NCBI RefSeq assembly: GCF_006980705.1
Contig: NZ_SBHO01000005.1
Coordinates: forward strand, 1-64,000
Direction: 5' to 3'
Length of the DNA stretch: 64,000 nucleotides
DNA from: Tepidiphilus olei
GTDB taxonomy: Bacteria > Pseudomonadota > Gammaproteobacteria > Burkholderiales > Rhodocyclaceae
Shown: positions 50,503-59,684 of the stretch, piece by piece
Position numbering within the stretch: position 1 is the first letter of the stretch
Layout: each line of letters begins with the position of its first letter
The notes under the pieces: model-generated
Databases searched by the model: none
The model's input: the letters and a program-made list of their open reading frames with translations, nothing else
Told to the model about the DNA's origin: nothing
Program-made: the position numbers and the translations under genes

Positions 50503-53500
50503 TTACTCCCGGATCAGTTCGCGCCAGTTGATGCGGCGGGGGGTGATGTTGTCCAATTTGACCTGAGTCTGAGCGGTGTCGCCGCTGGATCCTGCCACGA
50601 TCAGCATGGCACCTGCGGGGCCAGCCACGATCTGCGCCTGGCCAGGCATGCCGATCCCGAAATCGATGGAGCCCACGGGAATTTTCACACCATCGACGTC
50701 CAATGTGGCGTATTGGAGGAAAAAGGGGAGGGCCGTTCCCGTGAAGGGATCGATTGCGTTGACGTAGCCCGTACCGCCGGGCGTGCAGGGGTCGTCGCTC
50801 GGGATGACGCTGCTGGCAATAAGGACAGAACCGTAGAACTGAGACGAGGTGATCATGCGCTCGCCAGGGTCGAGGTCGACGTACCAGCCTTTCTTGCCGT
50901 TCATATCGCCGTTGGTAGCGAGTTCGAAAGCCCGAACTGGGTCGCCCGTTTTGGGGTCCGTTCCCCGTGCGACGATCTTGCGCTCCTTGAGCTGACTGCG
51001 GGTCACGGTGTGCTGATCGTCGTCGATGATGCCGTACCAGCTCTGGGTCGAGGTGTCGGACCGGTCATCCAGGGTGAGGAACCGCCCGGTGCCGAAGAAG
51101 ACCCAGCGGCTGCCGTCGGCGGGATTGAGGCCGATCGAGGGGCGTGCGGTGATGGGCTGGGCCTTGCCGTTGGCGTCGGTCGCCTTGAAAAATGGCTGGG
51201 GCGTGTTTCCCTGTTTGAATGCGACGTCCCATTGGTTCACGTTCTTGGCCGAGAGATCGAATTTCCACAGATTACCCTGCAAGTCGCCGGCGTAGACGTA
51301 GTCGATGGTGCCGTCAGCGCCATCATCCCATCCACGAGGGGCTGCCAGCCCATTGGGTTGGGTTGCCGACCCGACCCTCGTATCGATCGCTTTGATCAGC
51401 GCCCCCGTCTCGAGGTCGACGATGAAGAGAGCCGCCGTCTGATTGGTGCTGTTGTAGCCATTGCCGAAAATCACGGCTTTCCTGCCATCGTTGAGCTTGG
51501 TGATGATGAGCTCACCCGTGACCAAGCCGAGCAGGTCCGCAGCGGTGCCGCCGGTGAACTCCCATTTCACATCGGCGGCGGAAAAGGACTTCGGTTTGGT
51601 GACGTCGAGCCCAAAAAGCGCTTTGCCGCCCAGGCCGAGGCTGGCTACGAGCAGGTTCTTGCCCGGGGTGGTCCGGTAATCCGAAACGGCGATCTGCCCA
51701 TCGACGAAATAGCGGTGCGTGTACGCCGGATTGGCGAGGGTGGCGAGCGTCGGTGTGATCACGGCGTTGGGCACGTAAGCGAAGCGCTCCTCACCGGTGG
51801 TGGCGTCGAAGGCGTGCAGCATGCCGTCGTTGGCGCCGACGAAAACGGTCTGCGCACGTTCGGCTCCGTCTTTGTAGTTGTCGACGTATACGGGGCTGGA
51901 GTGGATGATGTCGCCGAGCAGGCTCTTGCGGTTGCGCAACGTCCCGCCGTTTTGTACCTCTTTGCTCCGCTCGCCGCGGAGGTAGTCGACGATGTCTTGG
52001 GAGCCGAGGGCCGTCTTTTGCGTTGGGGTGAGAGCGTTCCAATCGAAGGCAATGCCGCCGTTGTTGCCGTTCGAGGTGAAGATCTTGCGGGAACCGACGG
52101 CGGGAATGCTGGCCGTCCATGTCGGGGTATCGCCGATGTCCGCGGCGGTGACGGGGTAGGCGAGAAGCTCTCCGTACCAGTCGCCAGGGTAGTAACGGGC
52201 GACAAAGGTGAGGGAATCGGTGTGAATGCTGTAACTATTGACCGACAGGTTGCTCGCCGAACTCACCAGGGTGGAGATGGCTCCCAGCGCTTCCTTGAGC
52301 CCCTCGGCGAATTCGTCCGGATTCTGGGCGGCGAAGAACTTGCCGTGGCCATTGATGGCGGCGTGCCAGAGGTCGTCGATCTTTTTTTCGTTGGCACTGG
52401 TGGGGTCGGGCCAGGGTTCCGTGCCATTGCACAGCTTGGCCACGGTCTCTGGCGTGCGGGATAGCGTACCGCTCACGCCGAGAGAGAGGGTGAACGTGGT
52501 CATGTGTTGCCAGAAGGCGGGATCGGGAAAGGTGGGATCCAGAGAGTTGGCATTGCACGCATCCAGGTTGGACGAGGCGGCGGGAACATCGTTGGGAAGG
52601 TCGGTGCGCAGATCTTCTTTCCAGTATTTCATCGCCACGTCGGCCAGGGTATTGTCATAGTCGTCTTTGAAGGGGGCCTTGGCTTTGTAGGTATAAGTCT
52701 TCTTGCCGTCAGGCGATTCGATTTTCGATCCTGATTCATTGTCGGCGTTTCCTGCACCAGAGAACTTGTCCGTATTGTCCCAGTACCCATCGGTGGTGAG
52801 GATGGTGAAGGATTGGCGGCAGGAGAGTTGTTTCTGCTTGCCTTGAACCGTGACTTTGGGGCCCCAGGGGCCGCTGTCTTCCTCTTTTGTATAATATTGG
52901 CCAGCCCAATCGAGGGCGCTGCGCAGGGGGGTCCCCTGGGCGGGTATCTTCACGCCGATGACTTTGTCAAAGAAATTTGCTTTGGCCGAACCGGTGAATT
53001 TACCGTGGGGAATCGGCACGGTTGGGTTGTCGCTCGAGCTCTTGCACGTGTTGATGGTGCAGAACCCGACGCGGTAGTTTTCACCGAGCTCGGCGAAGGC
53101 CCGTGTCACCCCGGCCTGGGTCGCGAGGATGCGCGAGCGGTGGTAGCTGAACCAGTTGGCGAAGTTCTGTACTTCGTCGGCGACGGAGCGCCCCCAGGGT
53201 AGGGGATCGGGGGCGGGATGCTCATCCGGTACATCTTCGCACTCTGTTGTACATTGTCTGCGTCGGCAAACTGTCGTGCATTCTCTGCGCGTGGTTCCGA
53301 CTCTCCATTGATACATGACATTGGAACGGTATTGATAGCGGATGTAGTTCGTCCGGTTGGTGACGTCGCCGCTGCCGACATAGACGTAGAATGTGATGGG
53401 GTAAGATAAAGTGGTTTTCGAACAGTCACTTCCCGTCATCTTCCCTGTTTTCAGGTTGATTTTGCAGTTATTTCTCCCCGCAGGGTCATAAGGAGCATTT

Positions 53501-53913
53501 GCAGGATCAATATCGGGATAGGAGCTGCCGTCAGCCTTACGCCAGGGCAGATATTTAATATCTTTATCATAAAACACTTTATTTAAAGTAGATGATCTAA
53601 ATGTAACATTAGCATCTTTAGAATCATCTAAATTAACATAACCCTCATAGGTAGTACCATTATATGGAGAAGAAGGTTGAGGAAAAAGAAAACGTTGAGA
53701 TGATGTTCTTATTTCGTCTGGCAATATTTCATATTGCATCGATCCCGAATCGTCGAGCAGAAACATGATGTTGGGGTCGACGCTCGTGCTCGTCTCCGGA
53801 GGGATGTTGGGAATGTCCAGCGCCGCTCGGGCAGGCAGGCATGCGGCGGCGAAGAAAACCAGCAGGGCGAGGCGAACGGGCAGACCGATGGATGCACTAA
53901 GGGTATGGGTCAT
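50503..53913 (-). CDS. pilY1: Pilus tip adhesin/assembly factor PilY1
   Basis: A 1136-residue exported protein: signal peptide ending at about residue 30 (ARA-A), an N-terminal von Willebrand A-like region with MIDAS motif D54-x-S56-x-S58 in LLDDSGSM, cysteine-rich segments around 210-230, and a C-terminal beta-propeller (VGANDGMLHAFDATTGEE; a calcium-type loop GADGTIDYVYAGD). PilY1 primes pilus assembly and acts at the tip in adhesion. ATG 53913 has GGAGA before it. Residues about 61-124 are encoded by a block of very high A+T (13 G+C of 60 bases at 53581-53640). Confidence 0.93.
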   Translation of the reverse strand: MTHTLSASIGLPVRLALLVFFAAACLPARAALDIPNIPPETSTSVDPNIMFLLDDSGSMQYEILPDEIRTSSQRFLFPQPSSPYNGTTYEGYVNLDDSKDANVTFRSSTLNKVFYDKDIKYLPWRKADGSSYPDIDPANAPYDPAGRNNCKINLKTGKMTGSDCSKTTLSYPITFYVYVGSGDVTNRTNYIRYQYRSNVMYQWRVGTTRRECTTVCRRRQCTTECEDVPDEHPAPDPLPWGRSVADEVQNFANWFSYHRSRILATQAGVTRAFAELGENYRVGFCTINTCKSSSDNPTVPIPHGKFTGSAKANFFDKVIGVKIPAQGTPLRSALDWAGQYYTKEEDSGPWGPKVTVQGKQKQLSCRQSFTILTTDGYWDNTDKFSGAGNADNESGSKIESPDGKKTYTYKAKAPFKDDYDNTLADVAMKYWKEDLRTDLPNDVPAASSNLDACNANSLDPTFPDPAFWQHMTTFTLSLGVSGTLSRTPETVAKLCNGTEPWPDPTSANEKKIDDLWHAAINGHGKFFAAQNPDEFAEGLKEALGAISTLVSSASNLSVNSYSIHTDSLTFVARYYPGDWYGELLAYPVTAADIGDTPTWTASIPAVGSRKIFTSNGNNGGIAFDWNALTPTQKTALGSQDIVDYLRGERSKEVQNGGTLRNRKSLLGDIIHSSPVYVDNYKDGAERAQTVFVGANDGMLHAFDATTGEERFAYVPNAVITPTLATLANPAYTHRYFVDGQIAVSDYRTTPGKNLLVASLGLGGKALFGLDVTKPKSFSAADVKWEFTGGTAADLLGLVTGELIITKLNDGRKAVIFGNGYNSTNQTAALFIVDLETGALIKAIDTRVGSATQPNGLAAPRGWDDGADGTIDYVYAGDLQGNLWKFDLSAKNVNQWDVAFKQGNTPQPFFKATDANGKAQPITARPSIGLNPADGSRWVFFGTGRFLTLDDRSDTSTQSWYGIIDDDQHTVTRSQLKERKIVARGTDPKTGDPVRAFELATNGDMNGKKGWYVDLDPGERMITSSQFYGSVLIASSVIPSDDPCTPGGTGYVNAIDPFTGTALPFFLQYATLDVDGVKIPVGSIDFGIGMPGQAQIVAGPAGAMLIVAGSSGDTAQTQVKLDNITPRRINWRELIRE

Positions 53914-53927
53914 CTGAGTCTCCGGGT

Positions 53928-54479
53928 TCAAGGGCGCTGGTTCAGGCTTTCGAGGATCACGGTGGCGCCGCCGTCGCGCTGAGCACGCGCAACCACACGG
54001 TAGCGCTTGATCATGCAATTGGGGATGGGCGGTATTTCTTGGTCGCACCCGAACCATCCGGGGAATTCGCCGAGATATTCGACGTAGCCTTCTACGGGCA
54101 GACGCTCGTTCGTTTGCGCCAGCCAGTCATGCCAGCCGGTGAAGGAGGGGTCTTTCCAGCGAGGGAGGCAGTCCGGATCGGGAGGAAAACAGAGGCCGTC
54201 GGTGCAGGAAGTCTGGTTGCAGTTGCCGTTCATTTCAGGGGGAGCGGCTCGCGTTGGTGGATCTTGAGGAATCAGGGATTCGCCATGACGCAATCCTTCC
54301 TCGGCCGACTGCAGGGCGATGGCGCGGTCGGTGATGCCGGCAGCCATGCGGGTTTCCTGGGTGACGAAGCGGGTTGCACCGAGGGCAAGGATCGTGGCCA
54401 CCAGCAAGAGAATGAGCGTCACCACCAGTGCGGCGCCTTGCTGGTATCTGGGTAACCTAGGCAGGGGGATGAAGGCCAT
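53928..54479 (-). CDS. pilX: Minor pilin PilX
   Basis: A 183-residue protein with the PilX N-terminus QQGAALVVTLILLLVATIL, which lacks Glu5 as PilX usually does, then a cysteine-rich C-terminal domain (CNQTSCTDGLCF). Part of the pilV-W-X-Y1 set, 14 bases upstream of pilY1. Confidence 0.87.
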   Translation of the reverse strand: MAFIPLPRLPRYQQGAALVVTLILLLVATILALGATRFVTQETRMAAGITDRAIALQSAEEGLRHGESLIPQDPPTRAAPPEMNGNCNQTSCTDGLCFPPDPDCLPRWKDPSFTGWHDWLAQTNERLPVEGYVEYLGEFPGWFGCDQEIPPIPNCMIKRYRVVARAQRDGGATVILESLNQRP

Positions 54480-54489
54480 GCTCGATTCC

Positions 54490-55467
54490 TCAAGGAAGGC
54501 GGTTGCGTAGCGCCACGGTGAAACGGTGTGTGCGGCGGAGCCGTTCGCCGCCGGTGCCTACGGCGTCGATGGATTCGGTCGTGACTATGGCTCGTACGGC
54601 GCGCACCTGCGTCCAATTGCCCACGCTGGCGGTGGTCTGGTAGGTGTTTCCATTCTCGCTCAGGAAAGCGAAATCGAGCGCGACGATGTCGGGGACCATT
54701 TCTACGGCGTCGTCGTCATTGACTTTGCGGTAGAGGGAAGTGCCATTTCGCTTGTTGTTACCCAGATACCAAAGGATGTGCTCGAAACGCAGGAGGGTGC
54801 CGCCTTTGAAGGAGGTTTTGCACTGGTTGGGCTTGAGAGGAAAATCCAGACATTTGGTTTCGTTTCCGGGTTTGAGTTGTCCTTGTCCTTGTCCTCCTCC
54901 TGTTCCTGCTTGGTGGACGACCGTCAGGCTGTTTGCATTCACGTTGGTGGCTTGGAAGATCGCGGCTTGGGAGCCTTTGCAGACGAAAAGGATGTCGCCG
55001 GTCTTGAGTGGGCCGACATGGGAAATGTTCATGGTGGCGGAGGTTTCGGGATCGTGATCCGTGACCCGTACTTCTCCGGCGGAATTGGAGGCTCTGCTGA
55101 TCGCCAGCACAGGGGTTCCGGCCGCGCAATTGCTGGGTTGGAAGGTGGGAACCGCGTTGCAGCTCCCGTAGGCACGCAGCGATTCCCCTTCCCGTGACCA
55201 CGAGGTTGGCGCATCTTTGAGCACGTTGGCTACTACCGTGGTCGGACAGGCCGTGGCGCCGGCTTCGCGCACGTCGCGGGCCATCAGCTCGAAAGCGAAG
55301 CGCAGGTTCTCCTGCATGCGGGCGAGGTTCTCGGTGGCGCGGTACGTTTGCCGGTTGGTGAGGAAGAGATTGGTGACCGCGCCGATGACGACGAGGCCGA
55401 GGACGAGGGCGACCATGAGCTCGACGAGGGTCAGACCGAGCTGGCGGCGAGGAAAGGGAGTGCTCAT
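54490..55467 (-). CDS. pilW: Minor pilin PilW
   Basis: A 325-residue prepilin with leader and cleavage site QLG-LTLVELMVALVLGLVVIG. Its size and C-terminal VRAVRAIVTTESIDAVG match PilW. It overlaps pilV by 4 bases and precedes pilX by 10, so is translationally linked. Contributes to the tip-initiating minor pilin complex. Confidence 0.88.
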   Translation of the reverse strand: MSTPFPRRQLGLTLVELMVALVLGLVVIGAVTNLFLTNRQTYRATENLARMQENLRFAFELMARDVREAGATACPTTVVANVLKDAPTSWSREGESLRAYGSCNAVPTFQPSNCAAGTPVLAISRASNSAGEVRVTDHDPETSATMNISHVGPLKTGDILFVCKGSQAAIFQATNVNANSLTVVHQAGTGGGQGQGQLKPGNETKCLDFPLKPNQCKTSFKGGTLLRFEHILWYLGNNKRNGTSLYRKVNDDDAVEMVPDIVALDFAFLSENGNTYQTTASVGNWTQVRAVRAIVTTESIDAVGTGGERLRRTHRFTVALRNRLP

Positions 55468-55964
55468 AGCCGGCTCTCGAGGGTGAAAAGGGTGGCAGGT
55501 TCACCGTTGCGGCAGTTGTCGGCGTCGGTATTTTCTCCGCCGGCGCTGTCGGCCCAGCACACATGCACGCGATAGGTTAGGGTATTGGCCGCGATTTCGT
55601 CGATGCGGCCGCAAGCGGTGGGGTGGAGGTTGGTCTGCATCTCGACGATCCAGTGGTGCAGGTCGTTCTGCGCGATTTCGCTTCCGCTTGGTGGGTCGCA
55701 CAACCAGTTTTGCTGGACGTAGGCTTTTGCCACGTCGAGCCGGTTAACGGAATCGGCGCTCAACACTGCTGCGCGCATCGCATCCAGAATGGAATTGGCA
55801 TAAATGGCGGCGGCGGAGCGTTCGTAGCTGGAGTTGGCCGCGGCGAGCATGCGGGCCTGCAGGCCAGCCAGGCCCAGGAAGCCGATGGCGAAGATGAGGG
55901 CGGCGATCAGCACTTCGAGCAGGCTAAATCCGCGTTGTCGTGAGGGGCGAAAAACGGAAGACAT
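55464..55964 (-). CDS. pilV: Minor pilin PilV
   Basis: A 166-residue prepilin with RG-FSLLEVLIAALIFAIGFLG and the PilV-typical QARMLAAANSSYERS. The ATG at 55964 has GAGGAT upstream. The last 4 bases overlap pilW. Its first codons are echoed between the two fimT genes (see findings). Confidence 0.88.
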   Translation of the reverse strand: MSSVFRPSRQRGFSLLEVLIAALIFAIGFLGLAGLQARMLAAANSSYERSAAAIYANSILDAMRAAVLSADSVNRLDVAKAYVQQNWLCDPPSGSEIAQNDLHHWIVEMQTNLHPTACGRIDEIAANTLTYRVHVCWADSAGGENTDADNCRNGEPATLFTLESRL

Positions 55965-55975
55965 GGCGTGGATCC

Positions 55976-56569
55976 TCAGGGCGACGGGCAGGTCGAAGGA
56001 ACGCTGGTCCGAGGGGTGGTGAGGGCGATTCCTCTGGAGTCGAGGAGGATGAGGTCGCGTGCCCGGCGGTCGTCCGTGAGCGCGGTGCTGGTGGAGCACA
56101 CGCGCAGGGTCGGGGTCGGGTCGTTAGGGAAAAAATCGCCGTTGAGTTGTTTGCTCATGCCGTCGGCGGTGAAGGAAACGTAAGAAGAGAGCGGCGCCTT
56201 GGCCACGACCACGATGCCAGTGGGCATGGGGCCGCCGCGAAAGAGGATGTCGTTGGCGCTCTCGGGGGCGGGCGCATTGCCGGGCTTTTGGTCGACGAAG
56301 GCCATCCAGCCGTCGCGCCAGGCGCCGGAGCACGCGGTGGCGGTGGGGGCGGCGGGGCAGACGGTGACGCGGACGTTGCGGCGCAGCGCTTCGGTGCGCG
56401 CCGTTTGCAGGGAGGCGATGAGTTCGTTGGTGGCGGAGGTGAGGCGGTTCGAGGCGATGAGGGAGGCGAAGCTGGGAATGCCGATGGCGAGCAGGATCGC
56501 GAGCACGGCGATGGTGACCATCAGTTCGACGAGGGTGAACCCCGAGTCGTCGTGGAATGGCTGGTGCAT
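55976..56569 (-). CDS. fimT: FimT/GspH-type pseudopilin, copy 1
   Basis: A 197-residue pseudopilin with the prepilin motif G-FTLVELMVTIAVLAILLA and the FimT sequence LTSATNELIASLQTARTEAL. FimT proteins are linked to pilus assembly and in some species to DNA binding in natural transformation. The ATG at 56569 has AAGGAG 6 bases before it. The copy upstream (56626-57207) is about 65-70% identical by eye over most of its length; both end in SVPSTCPSP-type residues. Confidence 0.88.
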   Translation of the reverse strand: MHQPFHDDSGFTLVELMVTIAVLAILLAIGIPSFASLIASNRLTSATNELIASLQTARTEALRRNVRVTVCPAAPTATACSGAWRDGWMAFVDQKPGNAPAPESANDILFRGGPMPTGIVVVAKAPLSSYVSFTADGMSKQLNGDFFPNDPTPTLRVCSTSTALTDDRRARDLILLDSRGIALTTPRTSVPSTCPSP

Positions 56570-56625
56570 TCCCTGCTCCTTGCCGACATTGCGCCTTGGA
56601 AAGATGGAAGGCATGGCGTGGACCC

Positions 56626-57207
56626 TCAGGGCGACGGGCAGGTCGAAGGAACGCCGGTCGGGGGGTGTTTGAGAACGATTCTGCCGGCGCCGGTGAGGAC
56701 GAGGTGGCGCGCCCGGCGGTCATCTCCCAAGGCAGTAGCAGTAGAGCAGACGCGCAGCGTTCCTGCTTGGAATGCTCTGCTCAGCAGTTTGCTTGTTCCG
56801 TCGGCGGTGAAAGAGACGTAAGACGAGACGGGGGTGTTGCCGACGATGGTGATATTGTGCGGCGCAGGACCGCCGCGAAAGAGGATGTCGTCGACGCGCT
56901 TGGGGGCGGGCGCATTTCCGGGCGTTGGGTCGACGAAGGCCATCCAGCCGTCACGCCAGGCGCCGGCGCACGCGGTGGCGCCGGAGGCGGCGGGGCAGAC
57001 GGTGACGCGGGCGTTGCGGCGCAGCGCTTCGGTGCGCGCCGTTTGCAGGGAGGCGATGAGTTCGTTGGTGGCGGAGGTGAGGCGGTTCGAGGCGATGAGG
57101 GAGGCGAACGCCGGGATGCCGCTCGCGAGCAGGATTGCGAGCACGGCGATGGTGACCATGAGTTCGACGAGGGTGAACCCCGCTGCGTGGCGGGATGGCT
57201 GGCGCAT
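56626..57207 (-). CDS. fimT: FimT/GspH-type pseudopilin, copy 2
   Basis: A 193-residue paralogue of the downstream fimT, with identical core SNRLTSATNELIASLQTA and AWRDGWMAFVD. The first half is nearly identical to copy 1 at DNA level, and the region after its prepilin site has diverged most. It is the first gene of the pilin operon. The ATG at 57207 has AAGGAA upstream, and a candidate promoter lies at 57236-57264. Confidence 0.87.
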   Translation of the reverse strand: MRQPSRHAAGFTLVELMVTIAVLAILLASGIPAFASLIASNRLTSATNELIASLQTARTEALRRNARVTVCPAASGATACAGAWRDGWMAFVDPTPGNAPAPKRVDDILFRGGPAPHNITIVGNTPVSSYVSFTADGTSKLLSRAFQAGTLRVCSTATALGDDRRARHLVLTGAGRIVLKHPPTGVPSTCPSP

Positions 57208-57235
57208 TCCCTGTTCCTTGCCGACAGTGCGCCTT

Positions 57236-57264
57236 ATTATGACGCTGTCCGAGCGGGAATGCAA
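57236..57264 (-). promoter_or_regulatory. Candidate sigma-70 promoter of the minor pilin operon
   Basis: On the minus strand TTGCAT (57264-57259) and CATAAT (57241-57236) are separated by exactly 17 bases; transcription would begin about 22 bases before the fimT copy 2 ATG. No sigma-54 motif was found in the same gap. Confidence 0.5.
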
Positions 57265-57299
57265 GATGAAGCAATCCGATCCGACGAGGTGCGGGGAGG

Positions 57300-58706
57300 C
57301 TACAACACCTCCGCCGCATAATCGGCGAGCCGGGAGCGTTCGCCGCGCGACAGCAGCACGTGACCGCCGTGGGGCCAGCCTTTCATGCGCTCGACTACGT
57401 AGGTGAGCCCCGAGCTGCCTTCGGTGAGGTAGGGGGTGTCGATCTGGGCGAGGTTGCCCATGCACACCACCTTGCTGCCGGGGCCGGCGCGGGTGATGAG
57501 CGTGCGCATCTGCTTGGGCGTGAGGTTTTGCGCCTCGTCGAGCACGAGGAACTTGCGCACGAAGGTGCGTCCGCGCATGAAGTTGAGGCTCTTCACCTTG
57601 ACTTTGCTGCGCACGAGATCCCCGGTGGTGGCGCGGCCCCAGTCGCCGCCTTCGTGGGTGCCGCCCAGGAGCACTTCGAGGTTGTCTTCCAGCGCGCCCA
57701 TCCAGGGGGTCATCTTTTCTTCTTCGGTGCCGGGCAGGAATCCGATGTCTTCGCCGATGGGCACGGTGGTGCGGGTGAAGATGACTTCGGTGTAGCGCTT
57801 CTGCTCGAAGGTCTGGGCGAGCGCGGCGGCGAGCGTGAGGAGCGTCTTGCCGGTGCCGGCCTGCCCGAGGAGGGTGACGAAGTCGATCTCGGGGTCGAGC
57901 AGCAGGTCGAGGGCGAAGTTCTGCTCGCGGTTGCGCGCGGTGATGCCCCAGACGGCGTTTTTCTCGTGGCGGCGGTCGGTGAGGGTGCGCAGTACGGCGC
58001 GCTTGCCTTCCAGGGCGACGACGCGCGCTTCCAGCGGCTGGGGCCCTTCGAGGTAGACGAATTCGTTGAGCAGGAGCTTGGACACGATCGGCCCCTGGAT
58101 GCGGTACCAGTCGTGGCCGGCGTCGCGCCAGGATTCGAGCCCTTTGGCGTGCGTCTCCCAGAAGTCGGGCGGCAGCGCCCGCACGCCGGGATAGACGAGG
58201 TCGGTGTCTTCGAGGATTTTGTCGTTGCGGTAGTCCTGGGCGGCGAGCCCCAGTGCGCGGGCCTTGATGCGCAGGTTGATGTCCTTGGAGACGAGGATCA
58301 CCGGGCGCGGGGCGAAGCGCTGGGCGAGCGCCTTGACCACGGCGAGGATCTGGTTGTCGGCGCGCGACAGAGGCAGGCTGATGGGGAGTTCCGCTTCCAG
58401 TGCCTCGGTCTGGAGGTAGAGCCGGCCGGTGGCCTGCCCGCCGGAGGGGCCGGCGAGGTCGAACCCTTCGGCGAGCGCGGCGTCCCGGCCGCTGACGATG
58501 GCTTCCAGCTCGCGGCTCGCCTGGCGGGCGTTGCGTGCGACTTCCGAGAGCCCCTTCTTGTGCGTGTCGAGCTCTTCGAGCGCGATCATGGGAAGGAAGA
58601 GGTCGTGTTCCTCGAAGCGAAAGAGCGCCGTCGGGTCGTGCATGAGCACGTTGGTGTCGATGACGTAGAGCTTGCGCTCGGCGGCGGTCGGGCGGTGTCG
58701 GGGCAT
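57300..58706 (-). CDS. PIN-PhoH family ATPase
   Basis: A 468-residue fusion of an N-terminal PIN ribonuclease-like domain (KLYVIDTNVLMHDPTAL near 12, IALEELDTHKKG near 40, DINLRIKARALGL near 145) with a C-terminal PhoH ATPase having Walker A GQAGTGKTLL near 280 and Walker B KFLVLDEAQNL near 390. Such PhoH2-type proteins are RNA helicase/nuclease candidates. AAGGAT precedes the ATG. bcp lies upstream on the same strand. Confidence 0.9.
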   Translation of the reverse strand: MPRHRPTAAERKLYVIDTNVLMHDPTALFRFEEHDLFLPMIALEELDTHKKGLSEVARNARQASRELEAIVSGRDAALAEGFDLAGPSGGQATGRLYLQTEALEAELPISLPLSRADNQILAVVKALAQRFAPRPVILVSKDINLRIKARALGLAAQDYRNDKILEDTDLVYPGVRALPPDFWETHAKGLESWRDAGHDWYRIQGPIVSKLLLNEFVYLEGPQPLEARVVALEGKRAVLRTLTDRRHEKNAVWGITARNREQNFALDLLLDPEIDFVTLLGQAGTGKTLLTLAAALAQTFEQKRYTEVIFTRTTVPIGEDIGFLPGTEEEKMTPWMGALEDNLEVLLGGTHEGGDWGRATTGDLVRSKVKVKSLNFMRGRTFVRKFLVLDEAQNLTPKQMRTLITRAGPGSKVVCMGNLAQIDTPYLTEGSSGLTYVVERMKGWPHGGHVLLSRGERSRLADYAAEVL

Positions 58707-58727
58707 CGGCGATCCTTTCGGCGGCGA

Positions 58728-59195
58728 TCAGGCCAGGGTTTTTCGTAGGGCGGCGAGTACTTCCTGGGCGTGGCCGTCGACCTTGACGCCGCGCCATAGG
58801 TGGAGGATGCGCCCGTCGGGGCCGATGAGGAAGGTGGAGCGTTCGATGCCGCGCACGGGTTTGCCGTACATGGTCTTGTTTTTGATGACGTCGTAGGCGG
58901 TGCAGGCGAGCTCCTCGGTATCCGAGACGAGTTCGAAGGGGAGCTGGTATTTGGCCTTGAAGTTCTCGTGGGATTTGACGCTGTCGCGCGACACGCCCAG
59001 GATCACGGCACCGAGCGCGGCGAACTCGGGGTAGAGGTCGCGAAAGGCGATGGCTTCGTTGGTGCAGCCGGGGGTGTTGTCCTTGGGGTAGAAGTAGAGG
59101 ACGACGGGGCGGCCGCGCAGGGCCGAGAGGGTGATTTCCTGGCCGCCGGTGGCGGGCAGCGTGAAGTCGGGCGCAAGGGTTCCGGGTTCGAGCAT
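58728..59195 (-). CDS. bcp: Peroxiredoxin Bcp (1-Cys form)
   Basis: A 155-residue thiol peroxidase with peroxidatic Cys in DNTPGCTNEA (about residue 44). The resolving Cys found five residues later in E. coli Bcp is Ile here (CTNEAI), so it is predicted to work as a 1-Cys enzyme with an external thiol. It reduces peroxides in the cytoplasm. Confidence 0.93.
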   Translation of the reverse strand: MLEPGTLAPDFTLPATGGQEITLSALRGRPVVLYFYPKDNTPGCTNEAIAFRDLYPEFAALGAVILGVSRDSVKSHENFKAKYQLPFELVSDTEELACTAYDVIKNKTMYGKPVRGIERSTFLIGPDGRILHLWRGVKVDGHAQEVLAALRKTLA

Positions 59196-59212
59196 GATCG
59201 TCTCCTGCCGTA

Positions 59213-59581
59213 TCAGGTGAGGATGAGGCCGGCGACGACGCGGCGGCCTTCGCTGGCGGTGACATTATAGGTGCGGCAGGTGGCCGAGAGTGTCATGAAT
59301 TCGAAACCGATGCCCGCGGCGGCGAGGTGGCGCAGCAGTGGCACGGGCGGGCGGCGCAGCGTGGCGCCGGTGGAAATCAGCACGAGCTCGGGCTGGGAGG
59401 AGAAAAGGGCATCGATCGCCGTTTCGTCGAGCGCGTCGAACCCGCCGGCGAACCAGGGGGCGACGGCCTCGGGGGTGAGGATGATGTTGGTTTCGTGGCG
59501 CTGGCGGTCGATCTCGACCCAGCCGGGGCCGTGGGCGGTGACGAGCCGGATGTCTTGGGGGTGTTCGAGGCGCAATTCCAT
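59213..59581 (-). CDS. Mth938-domain (NDUFAF3-like) protein
   Basis: A 122-residue protein with the DUF498/Mth938 fold pattern: TNIILTPEAVAPW near 30, PELVLISTGATLRRPP near 58, and a C-terminal TYNVTASEGRRVVAGL near 105. Bacterial members are of unknown function; mitochondrial relatives assist complex I assembly. The start at 59581 has a GGGAAAAA site; a longer frame from 59608 is possible. Confidence 0.85.
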   Translation of the reverse strand: MELRLEHPQDIRLVTAHGPGWVEIDRQRHETNIILTPEAVAPWFAGGFDALDETAIDALFSSQPELVLISTGATLRRPPVPLLRHLAAAGIGFEFMTLSATCRTYNVTASEGRRVVAGLILT

Positions 59582-59684
59582 GCGTTTTTCCCGGGGAAGT
59601 TGCCGCAATGCGGTAATTTTTGGCTAAGATTACCGTTTCGCGCCCGACCGGGCAAGGCGGGCGCTTTCGTGCGAGGACGCAACC

